Shown one piece after another: positions 17,899 to 27,277 of a stretch of DNA of 64,000 nt. The notes under the pieces were generated by a model. It did not search any database, had not been told where the DNA came from, and worked only from the letters and a program-made list of their open reading frames with translations. The stretch covers positions 1 through 64,000 of the forward strand of contig JBFWMF010000015.1 of the NCBI GenBank assembly GCA_050251735.1, in the 5' to 3' direction. How positions within the stretch are numbered: the first letter of the stretch is position 1; each line of letters begins with the position of its first letter. Origin of the DNA: Desulfitobacterium sp050251735. Lineage in GTDB: Bacteria > Bacillota > Desulfitobacteriia > Desulfitobacteriales > Desulfitobacteriaceae. The position numbers and the translations under genes were made by a program.

Positions 17899-20503
17899 CA
17901 AGCTGTTCCAATGCTGTCACAATTTCATTGACCGTTTGAGAGTCAAATTCTGCCCGATCTGCTTCTTCATGAGTTCCTTTATTTAAGTATCTCCATTCCC
18001 TTGATTCACCGTTAATACCGAGTAGAGTTTCAATGGGAGTCAAAACAGCAGTTTTGTTTTGATCTAAAAAATCCGCTTTGGCAATTTTTGATTTTAGCTG
18101 CTCAGTTAGATTTCGGAGTTCGATAGGTGAGGTTACAGAACGCATTTTAATACTTAGGTTTCCATCGCCGTGTCTATTTACATAACGCCACACCTTTTCC
18201 TTTGTTAAAGATTCAAGGGCCTTCCTAGATTTGTCTAATGAATCTCGGATCTCGTTCTTATCATAGTGGGTTCGAGCGGCGATAACATAATTTCGTGGGG
18301 AGCAATTATGATTGACAGAGATGTTGAAATCGCTAATCTTTGGTAAAAAGGAGAGCGTTTTGGACTGATGTGCTTTTTCAGCTGATAACAGGTTTTGAAT
18401 GTCTTTAAAAAACTCCTCACCATGACATGCCAAAATAATTTGTTTATCCTTAAAATATTCATCCTCAAACATTGTCCTTCGTATTGATTCGCGGTGTTCA
18501 TCATCAATTGCATTTACAGGATCATCAAAGATGAGGAAAGGACAGTCTTCCTTAATATTTTTAGCCGTCAGTATTGCCAGACCAATACATCGGATATGGC
18601 CTTCGCTGAGAATATGCAAAGCATCGAAAAAGGTATTTGGATAATTATTAAACGAAATTTGCAGTCGCTGATTTTGTTGAAGTGGTAGCCTGATTGCTGC
18701 CAATCGCTCATGTTGGTGATCATGTCGATTAAAGGCGTTATATAGCTCTACAACCATTTCGCCTAAATCTGCAACCAGTTGAGCAGGAAGGCTATTTTTA
18801 TAGTCATTCAGTTTTTGAACAAAGACTGTGTAGGCATTTGCTATTTTCTGGTTTTGGGCAACAATGCTCTTTTCAGTTTCAACATCCGTAATGAGCTGAG
18901 TATTTTCGGTTTCAAATTTTTCGATTGCTTCTTTAGCCTTCATAATTGTGTTGTTTGCGGTCTCCCTGCGAGTTTGCAATTTGACGATTTTTTCAGCAAA
19001 TACACGAAGGCGTTTGAGCTCTTTTTGATTTTCAGTGCGCTTCTCTGCAACACAAGCAATCTCTTTGTCTACGTCTTCAAGATATTTAACCTGTGCTTCT
19101 AAATGTTGCCATGAGGTAAATCCATCACTTAATTGCTGATGAAGAGAATTCCACCAATCAATAGTAGGAACCTTCCCATCTGTTGTTTGAAACGCTGAAA
19201 GCTGGTTGTTTTTAGAAAAGCGTGAACAACAGATGTTAATGATCTGTGAAAGCTTGGTAAGTGAGCTGCTAATGCCTCCATTTAGTTTCTTAGTCGCCTC
19301 TTGCAGTTCTCCCAAATGATGAAGATTTTTCAATTCCGTGCAAGCGTGAATAAATGGATTTACAGTAACTTGCGAAAGCGGCGTATGACAGGCAGGACAT
19401 TGCTCGGGGCTGTTATCCTGTACCTGAATCACAGCTTCATAAAGCTGTTTGAATGAAATCTGTTGATTGGCATTTGCCAAATCCTGTTTTTTGGTGTTTA
19501 ACTCTCGAATGTCAGCGTCGATGGATTGCTGCAAAGTTTGCAGTTCAGAAAGCACTAGATTACCTTTTGTGCCAATTGGTTTTTGCAGATCCTCTTCCAG
19601 TTGCGCAATTAATCCATTTTTATCTTCATTACCATTCAACTCGATGATCATTTGAGAGAAGGTGCAGTCAGCGCGAAACTCTTTGGCCAACAGATTTTCA
19701 TCTTCACCCAGTTTTTGCAGTTCTTCGGGTACAGTAGTTGCTAATTGCTGTTGAAAACCAGCAAGCACTTGCTTTTTTAATTTTAATTCTTTCTCTTTAG
19801 CGCCTTCGAGATCGATGTATCTATCCATCGAATCTGTAAAGTTACGGACAAACTCCGAGAAAGCATCCAGGCCGAAAAGCGTGGATATTAGTTCAGTTTG
19901 TTTAGCTGGTGCCTGCGCGGCAATACGGGAGAAATTGTCAATACGGTTCTTATCTACAAAACAAAAACGATACAAGGCTTCATTTGCAGAAATTGGAATG
20001 TCATTTTCTTGATTGTCTAAACCAATCAGAATTGGTGGAGTAAAACTATTGGTGTGAGCGTTTTTCAAATAGTCTTGCTGATTACGGAATCGTTTACTTT
20101 CCGCTTCGGCAACATTACCCAACAGACTATATTCCAAGGCTTCGCAGAAACTGGATTTCCCCGTGCCATTGGGGCCGTATATCAATACCAACTGACTGGC
20201 GAGATCAAAATCCTCTTGTTTTGCAAAACCACGAAACGGACCAACGGAAAAGCTTTTTATTTGAGTAATTCGACAGGTTTGTTCCGTCACTTGTTCCAGT
20301 GTGAGCTGAATATCTGAACAGATTGAATCCCAATTCGTTTGAGCTAGTTCTACCATCTTTTTAATACGTTGGCCCTGTGCGGTTGAAAGGGGAATCAATG
20401 TATCCAAATACTTCAATACAAGGTTAGCGATTTTTCGCACGTCACCTGGAATGCCTTCTATGCTGAGTGTTTGCATAAAACGGAGATATTCAGCCTGAAT
20501 CAT
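17882..20503 (-). CDS. SMC/RecF-like ATPase with zinc hook, probable defence ATPase
   Basis: An 873-residue ABC-type ATPase. A unique N-terminal roughly 80 residues precede Walker A (GPNGTGKSS, residues 110-118). Long coiled-coil arms follow, with a zinc-hook CPAC at 369-372. Near the C-terminal head are the signature LSEGH (about 632) and Walker B LIFDDP (about 657-662). Unlike Rad50/SbcC it has about 150 extra C-terminal residues, ending around YLNKGTHEEADR. The start at 20503 follows GGAGGG; an in-frame ATG 39 bp upstream lacks a good RBS. It follows the helicase-nuclease gene on the same strand. Antiphage function is inferred from this pairing. Confidence 0.75.
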   Translation of the reverse strand: MIQAEYLRFMQTLSIEGIPGDVRKIANLVLKYLDTLIPLSTAQGQRIKKMVELAQTNWDSICSDIQLTLEQVTEQTCRITQIKSFSVGPFRGFAKQEDFDLASQLVLIYGPNGTGKSSFCEALEYSLLGNVAEAESKRFRNQQDYLKNAHTNSFTPPILIGLDNQENDIPISANEALYRFCFVDKNRIDNFSRIAAQAPAKQTELISTLFGLDAFSEFVRNFTDSMDRYIDLEGAKEKELKLKKQVLAGFQQQLATTVPEELQKLGEDENLLAKEFRADCTFSQMIIELNGNEDKNGLIAQLEEDLQKPIGTKGNLVLSELQTLQQSIDADIRELNTKKQDLANANQQISFKQLYEAVIQVQDNSPEQCPACHTPLSQVTVNPFIHACTELKNLHHLGELQEATKKLNGGISSSLTKLSQIINICCSRFSKNNQLSAFQTTDGKVPTIDWWNSLHQQLSDGFTSWQHLEAQVKYLEDVDKEIACVAEKRTENQKELKRLRVFAEKIVKLQTRRETANNTIMKAKEAIEKFETENTQLITDVETEKSIVAQNQKIANAYTVFVQKLNDYKNSLPAQLVADLGEMVVELYNAFNRHDHQHERLAAIRLPLQQNQRLQISFNNYPNTFFDALHILSEGHIRCIGLAILTAKNIKEDCPFLIFDDPVNAIDDEHRESIRRTMFEDEYFKDKQIILACHGEEFFKDIQNLLSAEKAHQSKTLSFLPKISDFNISVNHNCSPRNYVIAARTHYDKNEIRDSLDKSRKALESLTKEKVWRYVNRHGDGNLSIKMRSVTSPIELRNLTEQLKSKIAKADFLDQNKTAVLTPIETLLGINGESREWRYLNKGTHEEADRAEFDSQTVNEIVTALEQLDVALG

Positions 20504-20975
20504 ACGTAATACCCTCCACCGAGTGAAACCGAGCCAGCGCAAGCTTCAAATAAATTAACATACTCTTACTCCGGCATGGACGCCGGATTACTTGGGGCAC
20601 GGGAATTTTAGATCACTCGCATTTTAATTAACATATTTTGCTTTCGCGCGGTATCGCCTATCAGGCGCAGGAGAGTGATGTCCGATTATCTCCTCTTCAC
20701 GGTATCCTTCGTAAATCATCCATAATGCAATGTTATTAACGACGTATGTCGTGAATACTTACTGTACCAGAAAACCAACTTCGCATTATTAGCCTTCGGC
20801 GCAGTTGGGTTCTTCTCTTGTTATAAACAAACTGCGAAGCTCGAAAAACTAGAATTTGTCGCGTTGTTTATTTTGTCCGGTTCAGACATCATTCCGGTTT
20901 ACCAGTATTCTCATCCACATGTTCGTGGAATACGGTAAAGCTTTCGCTGAGATCATGGATACAGTAGATCTCTGT
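20504..20975. other. Gap of about 470 bp between helicase and SMC-like genes
   Basis: No convincing ORF is seen on either strand. The gap holds several inverted repeats: CTCCGGC/GCCGGA near 20570-20590, GCCT/AGGC near 20655, and CCAACT...AGTTGG (20776-20809) nested with CTTCGCA...TGCGAAG (20779-20839). It may hold a separate promoter, an unrecognised structured RNA, or a decayed small gene. Confidence 0.35.
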
Positions 20976-23900
20976 CTATTCGCTCGTTATCACTATCAGC
21001 GGCGTCTTGCCGCCCGAATCCTTTATATACTTCTCTGTACTGGCGATAAGCTCAAGCTGATCATTAGACACTAAGGATTTCGAAACTCCTGGCTGCGCTA
21101 TAATTATTGTGAACTTTGGCCTAAGTAATCGCGATTTATCAGCAATGTCCATGAGTTTCGACTCATTCCCAACTATAATACCGCTATAGCCGTGTTTGCG
21201 TCGGCGATTTTTTTCACGGTATATAAGCTTTTCTATCATCGCTTCCTGATTCAATCTACGCTTAATTGATTTTTGCGCCTGTCCGCAGACTTCATATAAA
21301 TCCTTAATTCTTGCGCCGGGATGACCAGTAGAGTATTTGCAATGTACAAGATTCACAACGAGATTACTACTTTCAATTTTTAACGCTACAATATCGGCAA
21401 CTTCACCTGCTCCATCGTCATCGATAATTATATCCCAGTTATCCAACGTTTTTATATGTTCAATTACTCTGGCTTGAATACTTTTGGGATTTCGTTCTCT
21501 ACCTTGAGATTCAACACTCAAGTCAATGCCGCTCCAATCGATAGCATTAAGTAGTTCCTTTCGATAAGCTGGGGCGTTTTCTTTTGGTATTATCAAGACC
21601 ATTTCCGGTTCAATTATAGCTTCTTTATTTAGCAAAACCCGAAGGCCGTACTCATTCAAGAAATCAACAAACGGCACTGTCGATCTTGGCCGTACATAAA
21701 AGGCTGTATCTCCATTACCGGCAGTAGAAAAGAGCATCTTGCCACGGTTCATCGTAAGTTGATATTTTGCTTCGGCACCATCGGGCGTTGATACGGTAAA
21801 TGGGATTGGCCCACTGTCATTATTATCTGTTACCGTGAGATCGATGTCATTAAACGATGCTGTGGAATCTCCTATTTGAATCTGAATGCTCTCACCAACA
21901 TCGAGCCACGATTCTGTAGGCCACTCAAGACCAAGCACAACAAATTTTTCAGGCCTAGTCTGTAATGGTTTCGGGACAATAAAACCATCCATGACTGCGG
22001 CCGGATCGATGCTTGGATCATTAAGCTTTGCACCTATCGATTCTGCCCACGTCATCCATTGCTTAATGTTAATTGCTGCTTTGTGACTCCATATGCGTCC
22101 TTTTAGCGATGCTCCCACACTCAACCTTTCTCCGCTTTCGCTATCCAGACCATGGGCAAATATATTTGTTTGTGACTTGTTTCGACGAGCTTCTTCATCT
22201 AGGGCCTCAATTACATCTGCACCCACTCGTAATTCGAATTTGCTATCCCTGTTTCTGGTATCAAGGAGACCGACATTGGTTGCGATTCGTCGATTCAAAG
22301 ATGCCATTGTTTTATAAACGCTTCCGCCTTTGTATAACTCTACGGATTCCCCACATATAGCCTCTGCTAACTCCTTGAAAACGCCTTCATTATTGGATGC
22401 GTTGATGTAAAGCATGTGATGCGTTGAGTCCCAGTATGCGACAAATAGATTATAACTGGTCTGCGCGATACTCTTAACATCTCCCCAACTGACCGCTTCC
22501 ACGTCTTTAGTAACGAACCATGCTACATGTTCAGCGTGATTAATTGCAGGCTGGTTGATGAGTCTATCCTTATATAAGTTTTCTATTCGTTCTGGACACC
22601 AAGAAGTTGTCTGTGTTTTATAAGCAACGGTGCTCATTTTAGGCGATAAGTTAACAATCGAGATGTCATCTGGTAAGTTAGAAAAAGCTTGTTCAAACTC
22701 ACTCATCTCTTGTTGTTCTTCAATAGCATCAGCTGATATATTGCGAATAACCTTATTCCAGTCTGAGTCTTCTGCATACAACTCACGAAGCCTAACATCT
22801 ACATTACGATGACCACGACCGACTACTGCGGTTGCGTCGCCTAACCGCATGCCGCCCACGCGCGCAAACCGACCTATAAACTGTAGTGTTACACCAAGGC
22901 TCCTATGCGGATCGTGAATTGCGGCAATTTTTAACGCCGGCAAATCAAACCCTTCGCCTAACATATCGACACATACCACGATTTTGCTCTCCAGGTTTAG
23001 TAACTGACTCAGCCTTTGTCTGCTCGTTTTAGGCTTGAGACCACTGTATAGAACTATCGGTTTAAGATCTGGCGCCAACTCTTCATATAATGGTAAAAGT
23101 TCATCCGCTCGCTTTTTTGTTTTAACGCGCGCCATCAGTACGTGATCATAATTATTTGATAGATCTTCTCTTAGTTTCCCAATTGCAGTTATTGCTATTG
23201 CACGATCTATATCATTAAAATCGACTACTGAGATATAGTTTATTTTGGAAAACACTCCAAGCTCTTGTGCATCTTTGAGTGGAAATGAATATATTATTTT
23301 CCCGCCCAAACGTTGACCGTCTTCACGAAATGGTGTTGCGGTAAACTGGACAACTGGCTTACCAATGAAACTATCTCTCATCTCTTTCCAAGTAGCTGCC
23401 GCAATATGGTGCGCCTCATCGACAAAAAGATGAGTAAATTGTTCCAGAAAAGCGGCACGTATTGTAGACTCGTTTTCATTCAAAGCTGATACCGTTGCAA
23501 TGACTACATTACATGCTTTTGCAAATGCCTTTGCACCGTCTTTTGTCTTAAAACCATGTTCCACCTTTCCCACAACCGGTTTCATAGCCGACAAACCAAT
23601 GACTCCAAATTCTTGTAAAACTCCATAAGACTCAAACTTTTTGGCAATTTGAGTGCGTAGGGCATCAGATGGAACAATTACTAATAATCTTGGTATACGG
23701 TGTGCAGCGAATATTGACACCATCGTTTCGGTTTTTCCGGTCCCTGTCGGCATAACAATTGTTACAGGTTCTTTAACTGAAAGTGTCCAGTTGGCCGATA
23801 CTGCATGCAACGCACCAATTTGTGGCAATCTAAGCCCTTTGTCTGTTGCATTTTCTTGTTTATATGAAAATTGATCTACTAGCGAATTTAGTACATCAGT

Positions 23901-24185
23901 TGCAGATATCAGCTCGGGTTGATTGAGCCACTCGCAATTATTTATCTGAAAAGCTGGATCAGTCAAATAGTTAGCCCTAATAAAAGGCTTTTGAGGAAAC
24001 TTGCTTTCATTACGATTAAGTAAACGATAGCGTCTTTTACTGTTAAATCTAACATAGTTGCTTTCCCCAGTGCTTTCAAACGCAACAATGCCACTAGGTT
24101 CAACAAGTTGCGTAGCACTATTACCATCGACTATAAACGCATTCGCATAAAGTGAAGGTACTCTATTTTCTGCTGAACTAGACAT
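20976..24185 (-). CDS. SF2 DEAD/DEAH helicase with C-terminal PD-(D/E)xK-like nuclease motif
   Basis: A 1069-residue protein. Helicase motifs: Walker A PTGTGKT (146-152), DEAH (256-259), FTATPFR (281-287), and motif VI QFIGRFARVG (435-444). A long middle region of unknown fold follows. Near the C-terminus, GEVADIVALK with E928 and D931 and LVHCKYS with K950 match the spacing of a PD-(D/E)xK nuclease, with HCK replacing the usual ExK. RBS AAAGGAGG is 6 nt before the ATG. This is a restriction-type helicase-nuclease architecture; cargo location and the SMC-like partner suggest phage or plasmid defence. Confidence 0.8.
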   Translation of the reverse strand: MSSSAENRVPSLYANAFIVDGNSATQLVEPSGIVAFESTGESNYVRFNSKRRYRLLNRNESKFPQKPFIRANYLTDPAFQINNCEWLNQPELISATDVLNSLVDQFSYKQENATDKGLRLPQIGALHAVSANWTLSVKEPVTIVMPTGTGKTETMVSIFAAHRIPRLLVIVPSDALRTQIAKKFESYGVLQEFGVIGLSAMKPVVGKVEHGFKTKDGAKAFAKACNVVIATVSALNENESTIRAAFLEQFTHLFVDEAHHIAAATWKEMRDSFIGKPVVQFTATPFREDGQRLGGKIIYSFPLKDAQELGVFSKINYISVVDFNDIDRAIAITAIGKLREDLSNNYDHVLMARVKTKKRADELLPLYEELAPDLKPIVLYSGLKPKTSRQRLSQLLNLESKIVVCVDMLGEGFDLPALKIAAIHDPHRSLGVTLQFIGRFARVGGMRLGDATAVVGRGHRNVDVRLRELYAEDSDWNKVIRNISADAIEEQQEMSEFEQAFSNLPDDISIVNLSPKMSTVAYKTQTTSWCPERIENLYKDRLINQPAINHAEHVAWFVTKDVEAVSWGDVKSIAQTSYNLFVAYWDSTHHMLYINASNNEGVFKELAEAICGESVELYKGGSVYKTMASLNRRIATNVGLLDTRNRDSKFELRVGADVIEALDEEARRNKSQTNIFAHGLDSESGERLSVGASLKGRIWSHKAAINIKQWMTWAESIGAKLNDPSIDPAAVMDGFIVPKPLQTRPEKFVVLGLEWPTESWLDVGESIQIQIGDSTASFNDIDLTVTDNNDSGPIPFTVSTPDGAEAKYQLTMNRGKMLFSTAGNGDTAFYVRPRSTVPFVDFLNEYGLRVLLNKEAIIEPEMVLIIPKENAPAYRKELLNAIDWSGIDLSVESQGRERNPKSIQARVIEHIKTLDNWDIIIDDDGAGEVADIVALKIESSNLVVNLVHCKYSTGHPGARIKDLYEVCGQAQKSIKRRLNQEAMIEKLIYREKNRRRKHGYSGIIVGNESKLMDIADKSRLLRPKFTIIIAQPGVSKSLVSNDQLELIASTEKYIKDSGGKTPLIVITSE

Positions 24186-24890
24186 ATATTACCCTCCTTT
24201 ATTGCCATTTCGAAACGTTATATTTCGATAGTTTATTACCACATAATGGGATTGCTATGCTATTAAATGTTTGCCTCGCAATTACTCTTACATGTTAAAA
24301 ATGATCTTCCCATTATTGCTATAACCAATAGCATCCCAAATACTTAAAAGGTTCCCATTATAGACACAATGCATATGTAATTTTTGCTGTATTAATCATA
24401 GTTACAAACATAATTTTGAGTATTACTTTAATTATTCGACACGCATCAATAATTACCTTTAAATGGCAACAGCATGTTTAAAATCTTCATCTTTAACTCC
24501 CAGACAAATCCCATTGTGTCAGCACTGACCACCTAAAAAGTGTCTATTTTTTGCAACTTTTAGCCTTTTTCGACTACCTTTAAGGTAACCGGATCTTAAC
24601 TTCCGACCCCGGCGTGAAGCGTTCTTCAGCCCGCATTGCGGGCTGATGTGATTCGAGGGGAGGTCGCCTGCGACCACCCCTCTTTAACCTGCATGGTTTT
24701 CAACCCCATGGTTCACCCCTCAAATCGGCTTTTATTAGACTCTGTCCGGAGGATGGTTTTTTCCTCACAAGCCCCGTCACAAAGCCTCAATAAAGGGCGT
24801 TATCCTGCACATAGGTGTTACGATGCCACCCCCTACTGTCAAAACGCGACACAGGGGCACACAGGCGGCAACATGCCCGTTTGCAGGTTG
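24186..24890. other. Intergenic region of about 700 bp with paired hairpins
   Basis: The left part (24186-24600) is AT-rich and holds no gene; it should contain the promoter of the helicase operon. Around 24515-24575, GTCAGCACTGAC followed by CACCTAAAAAGTGTC resembles a decayed IS21-type end. The right part is GC-rich like the element, with two adjacent strong hairpins: TCAGCCCGCA/TGCGGGCTGA (24626-24646) and GAGGGGAGGTCGC/GCGACCACCCCTC (24655-24682, one mismatch). The composition change near 24600 probably marks the right edge of the cargo. Confidence 0.45.
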
Positions 24891-25145
24891 TTATTCGTCG
24901 TTGTCCGCAGCTGGGCGACTTTGTTCTGCAGGAGCTGCCGGGCGTATTCTGCGTTTAGGAGCGTCCATCCCGCCAGTATCCCGGCTTTCGATGTACTCCC
25001 GGACAGGAGCGGGAACGTGCTTCTCATACAGCGCTTGCAGCACAGTGTCCAGTTCAGTTTGCAGCTCTGTTTCATCCTTCATGTACTGGTTGATAGCTCG
25101 AAGCTTTTCAGCTTCAAAGCTGATCTGTACAGTAGCTTTTTTCAT
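24891..25145 (-). CDS. DUF6103-like element protein (copy 1)
   Basis: An 84-residue protein: ISFEAEKLRAINQYMKDE, then LDTVLQALYEKHVPAPVREYI and a basic, Pro/Ala-rich tail. It is paralogous to the product of 26894-27253; both share a helix-rich N-terminus and the VPAxVREYxESR motif. The shape suggests a small DNA-binding or partition-accessory protein. RBS AAAGGAG precedes the ATG. Confidence 0.65.
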   Translation of the reverse strand: MKKATVQISFEAEKLRAINQYMKDETELQTELDTVLQALYEKHVPAPVREYIESRDTGGMDAPKRRIRPAAPAEQSRPAADNDE

Positions 25146-25160
25146 GCAGCTTTACTCCTT

Positions 25161-25532
25161 TCATACTCTAAAATCTAATGAAAATATAGCGGAGGCATCC
25201 TCCACCTGTTCCTGGGTGAAGGCTTCCGGCTTTTTAAATCGATCACTGTACTGCCGGATTTTATCCTCAGTCAGCGACACAAAATCCCCATCATCATTGC
25301 TGCCAACCACAAAAAATGTACCGGCAATGATGTCGTTTCCAAAAGAACGGTTGCCAGGAAGCCCGATCAACTTTCCCTCTTCATTGCAAACCAGCACAAC
25401 ATTATCCTCCAGATATACCGTTTCAATATATCCCCCAACCGCCTTCTGCAACCCTTTCAAGGTGTTTTCAACTTCAGCAGGATAGGGTTCCTTCATCGGT
25501 TTCACGATTAACACTTTTATTTTCTTCTCCAT
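25161..25532 (-). CDS. DUF3846-like protein
   Basis: A 123-residue protein of the DUF3846 type found on conjugative elements and phages: KVLIVKPMKEPYPAEVEN near the N-terminus, then LKGLQKAVGGYIETVYLED, VLVCNEEGKLIGLPGNRSF and DIIAGTFFVVG. The biochemical role of the family is unknown. AGGAGGCGAAC precedes the ATG, and the gene is the next one after the partition region. Confidence 0.75.
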   Translation of the reverse strand: MEKKIKVLIVKPMKEPYPAEVENTLKGLQKAVGGYIETVYLEDNVVLVCNEEGKLIGLPGNRSFGNDIIAGTFFVVGSNDDGDFVSLTEDKIRQYSDRFKKPEAFTQEQVEDASAIFSLDFRV

Positions 25533-25541
25533 GTTCGCCTC

Positions 25542-25686
25542 CTAAATACTCATTGTTATGCTCCGAGTTTCCTCCAGTTCTTCTGGCTGCTCCTGATGCA
25601 CAGGTGTTGTTTGCGGAAAAGTGAGCCATGTTGGTGTACTTTTCAGCCATCCGGTATAAGGGCGGCAGAAAAGTGAGCCAACATGG
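25542..25686 (-). pseudogene. C-terminal remnant ORF ending in TMSI
   Basis: An open frame continues from behind the ParR stop to 25542 and ends HQEQPEELEETRSITMSI, the same acidic linker plus Met/Ser/Thr tail seen on other element proteins. There is no plausible start in this stretch, and its left part is made of IS21-like terminal repeats. It is best read as the surviving tail of a gene disrupted by an insertion, or the tail of ParR displaced by it. Confidence 0.35.
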
Positions 25687-25687
25687 T
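25613..25687. repeat. Possible IS21-type solo end or MITE
   Basis: About 75 bp holding two copies of GAAAAGTGAGCCA (25617-25629 and 25669-25681) flanking GTACTTTTCAGCCATCCGG. Repeated AAAGTGAGCC blocks with CAGCC(A)TCCGGTATAAGGGC are typical of some IS21-family ends. No transposase is attached. Confidence 0.4.
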
Positions 25688-25980
25688 TACAATTCCTCCA
25701 GTGCATGTATAAGACTGCCGGGAAGATCGGACAGCTGAACACTGGTATCCGTTTCCTCTGGCTGTGTGGTTTGCTGCGACAGTTTAACATTTTCCAGCTC
25801 ATCCCTGACCGCTTGCCGTACAATCTGCTTCAGAATTTCCGACTGATGTGCCGTCAGGATGCTGTTGACCACATATTCAGTACGCTGTCTGCTGGCCTGC
25901 TGTGCAAACAGCGCTTCAGCCTCCCGATGCCTTGGGTTGTCCATATCGAAGGAGAGATAATATCGTTTTCGCTCGGACAT
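25687..25980 (-). CDS. ParR-like partition adaptor
   Basis: A 97-residue protein directly downstream of the ParM-like gene (4-bp gap). The N-terminus YYLSFDMDNPRHREAEALF and the helix TEYVVNSILTAHQSEIL resemble ribbon-helix-helix ParR/StbB adaptors that bind a centromere and link it to ParM filaments. The acidic C-terminus LIHALEEL fits a ParM-contacting tail. Assignment rests mainly on gene order and size. Confidence 0.6.
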   Translation of the reverse strand: MSERKRYYLSFDMDNPRHREAEALFAQQASRQRTEYVVNSILTAHQSEILKQIVRQAVRDELENVKLSQQTTQPEETDTSVQLSDLPGSLIHALEEL

Positions 25981-25984
25981 AAGC

Positions 25985-26866
25985 TCACCCCATCAGTAGC
26001 TTGTAGCCGTCTGCGTTGGCAAAACGGTTCAGTACCCCCACCGTGTTGAGGCCGCTCCCGTGAAACATCGGTTCCAGCAGTTCTGCGCCGCCCCCCGCAA
26101 ACACGGTGGGGAGCCGCAGATCCAGACCACGCTCACGGAGCGCATTAAATAACTCCTTACAGTAAGCGGTCACAGCCTGCTCCACAACAGCCCCAATCAA
26201 CTTGCTGTCGGTATGCTCGATCTCCCCGCGTATAGCATCCGTGATGAGTCCGTCCGACAGAAGGATGTCACTTCGCTGGAGCGTATCTTGAATCCGGCTG
26301 TACAGGGCGATGGTACCCATGCGGAGACTTGCACAGCTTGATCTGTCAAGCCGGAAATCATGAAGCGTGAGAATATCCACCGTATACCCGCCGATGTCTA
26401 CCAGCGTAATGCTTCGGTAATCCTTAAGCTGGGGATAATACCTGCACAGCGCCGCATGGCCTTGTGCGAACACCTTGCATTCCGCAATTCGGCAGCGGTA
26501 GAAAGCTCCCTCGAACCGGAACGATATGTTGTCACGCAGGAAATATCGCCTGAAGGCTTCCTTCTGTGTGCCATAGCTGTCGATGGGAAGCCCCACGCCA
26601 AGGGCAATTTCAGCATTGGTTGTTCCTTCCTTTTTCATGGCGTCCGCAATTGCCGGGAGCGTCAAAATAAATGTATCCGGCTCCCTTGTCTTGTCCTGTT
26701 GAAAACGTATACGACGCTCACCGACGGCATAATACTTGCCCTCGAAAAAGAGCTGCATCTCCGGCACAATGAATTCTTTGTCGCTTGCGGCATACCCGGA
26801 GGCATAGAGCATCCCCTCCGAGGATTTGGTGTTGTAGTTTCCGTTGTCCACACCAAGCTTTATCAT
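25985..26866 (-). CDS. parM: ParM/StbA-family actin-like partition ATPase
   Basis: A 293-residue actin-like protein: LGVDNGNYNTKSSEG (phosphate 1 motif), ITLVDIGGYTVDILTL (phosphate 2) and PTVFAGGGAELL (adenosine motif). ParM filaments push plasmid copies apart. A partition ATPase on an apparently integrated element suggests an extrachromosomal stage. The start at 26866 is chosen because AAGGAGGTG sits 7 nt upstream, while the in-frame codon at 26875 overlaps it. Confidence 0.82.
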   Translation of the reverse strand: MIKLGVDNGNYNTKSSEGMLYASGYAASDKEFIVPEMQLFFEGKYYAVGERRIRFQQDKTREPDTFILTLPAIADAMKKEGTTNAEIALGVGLPIDSYGTQKEAFRRYFLRDNISFRFEGAFYRCRIAECKVFAQGHAALCRYYPQLKDYRSITLVDIGGYTVDILTLHDFRLDRSSCASLRMGTIALYSRIQDTLQRSDILLSDGLITDAIRGEIEHTDSKLIGAVVEQAVTAYCKELFNALRERGLDLRLPTVFAGGGAELLEPMFHGSGLNTVGVLNRFANADGYKLLMG

Positions 26867-26893
26867 AATCAGCACCTCCTTCTTTTCTGCTGT

Positions 26894-27253
26894 TTACATG
26901 CTCATGGTCATGCCCTGCGCTTCTTCCTCGGCAGGGGCTTCAGCCTCTGACTGAGCTTCCGGAGAGGGTGGTGCTTCAGCCGAAGCCTGTTCCCGCTGTC
27001 GTCGGGAGGTGCGAGACTGACGCTCTCTCGGAGCAGGAGCCGGCTGGTTTTCCGCTGTCTGTTCCTGAGTCGTTTCCGGTTGCAAACGGCTTTCCACATA
27101 CTCGCGGACATTGGCAGGAACCAGACGCTCATAGGTCTTGTTGAGGTAATCCCTCAGCTCCTGCTCTACGGTCTGATCCTTTTTCTCCATGAAAAAACGG
27201 AGGGCGTCCAGCCTCTCCGAAGGGAAGGGGATCTTTAATTCGGTTGTACTCAT
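26894..27253 (-). CDS. DUF6103-like element protein (copy 2) with acidic Met-tail
   Basis: A 119-residue protein. The first 65 residues parallel the product of 24891-25145 (LDALRFFMEKKDQTVEQEL, VPANVREYVESR). The C-terminal half is a Gln/Glu/Pro/Ala-rich linker ending EEEAQGMTMSM, which copy 1 lacks. It lies directly upstream of the parM-like gene, so an accessory role in partition is possible. Confidence 0.65.
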   Translation of the reverse strand: MSTTELKIPFPSERLDALRFFMEKKDQTVEQELRDYLNKTYERLVPANVREYVESRLQPETTQEQTAENQPAPAPRERQSRTSRRQREQASAEAPPSPEAQSEAEAPAEEEAQGMTMSM

Positions 27254-27277
27254 CGTGTGATTTCCTCCTTTATAATT

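Noticed and set aside
20779..20839. Inverted repeats considered as an integron attC site
   Set aside because: The required GTTRRRY-type core and cassette organisation are missing, and no integron integrase is present.
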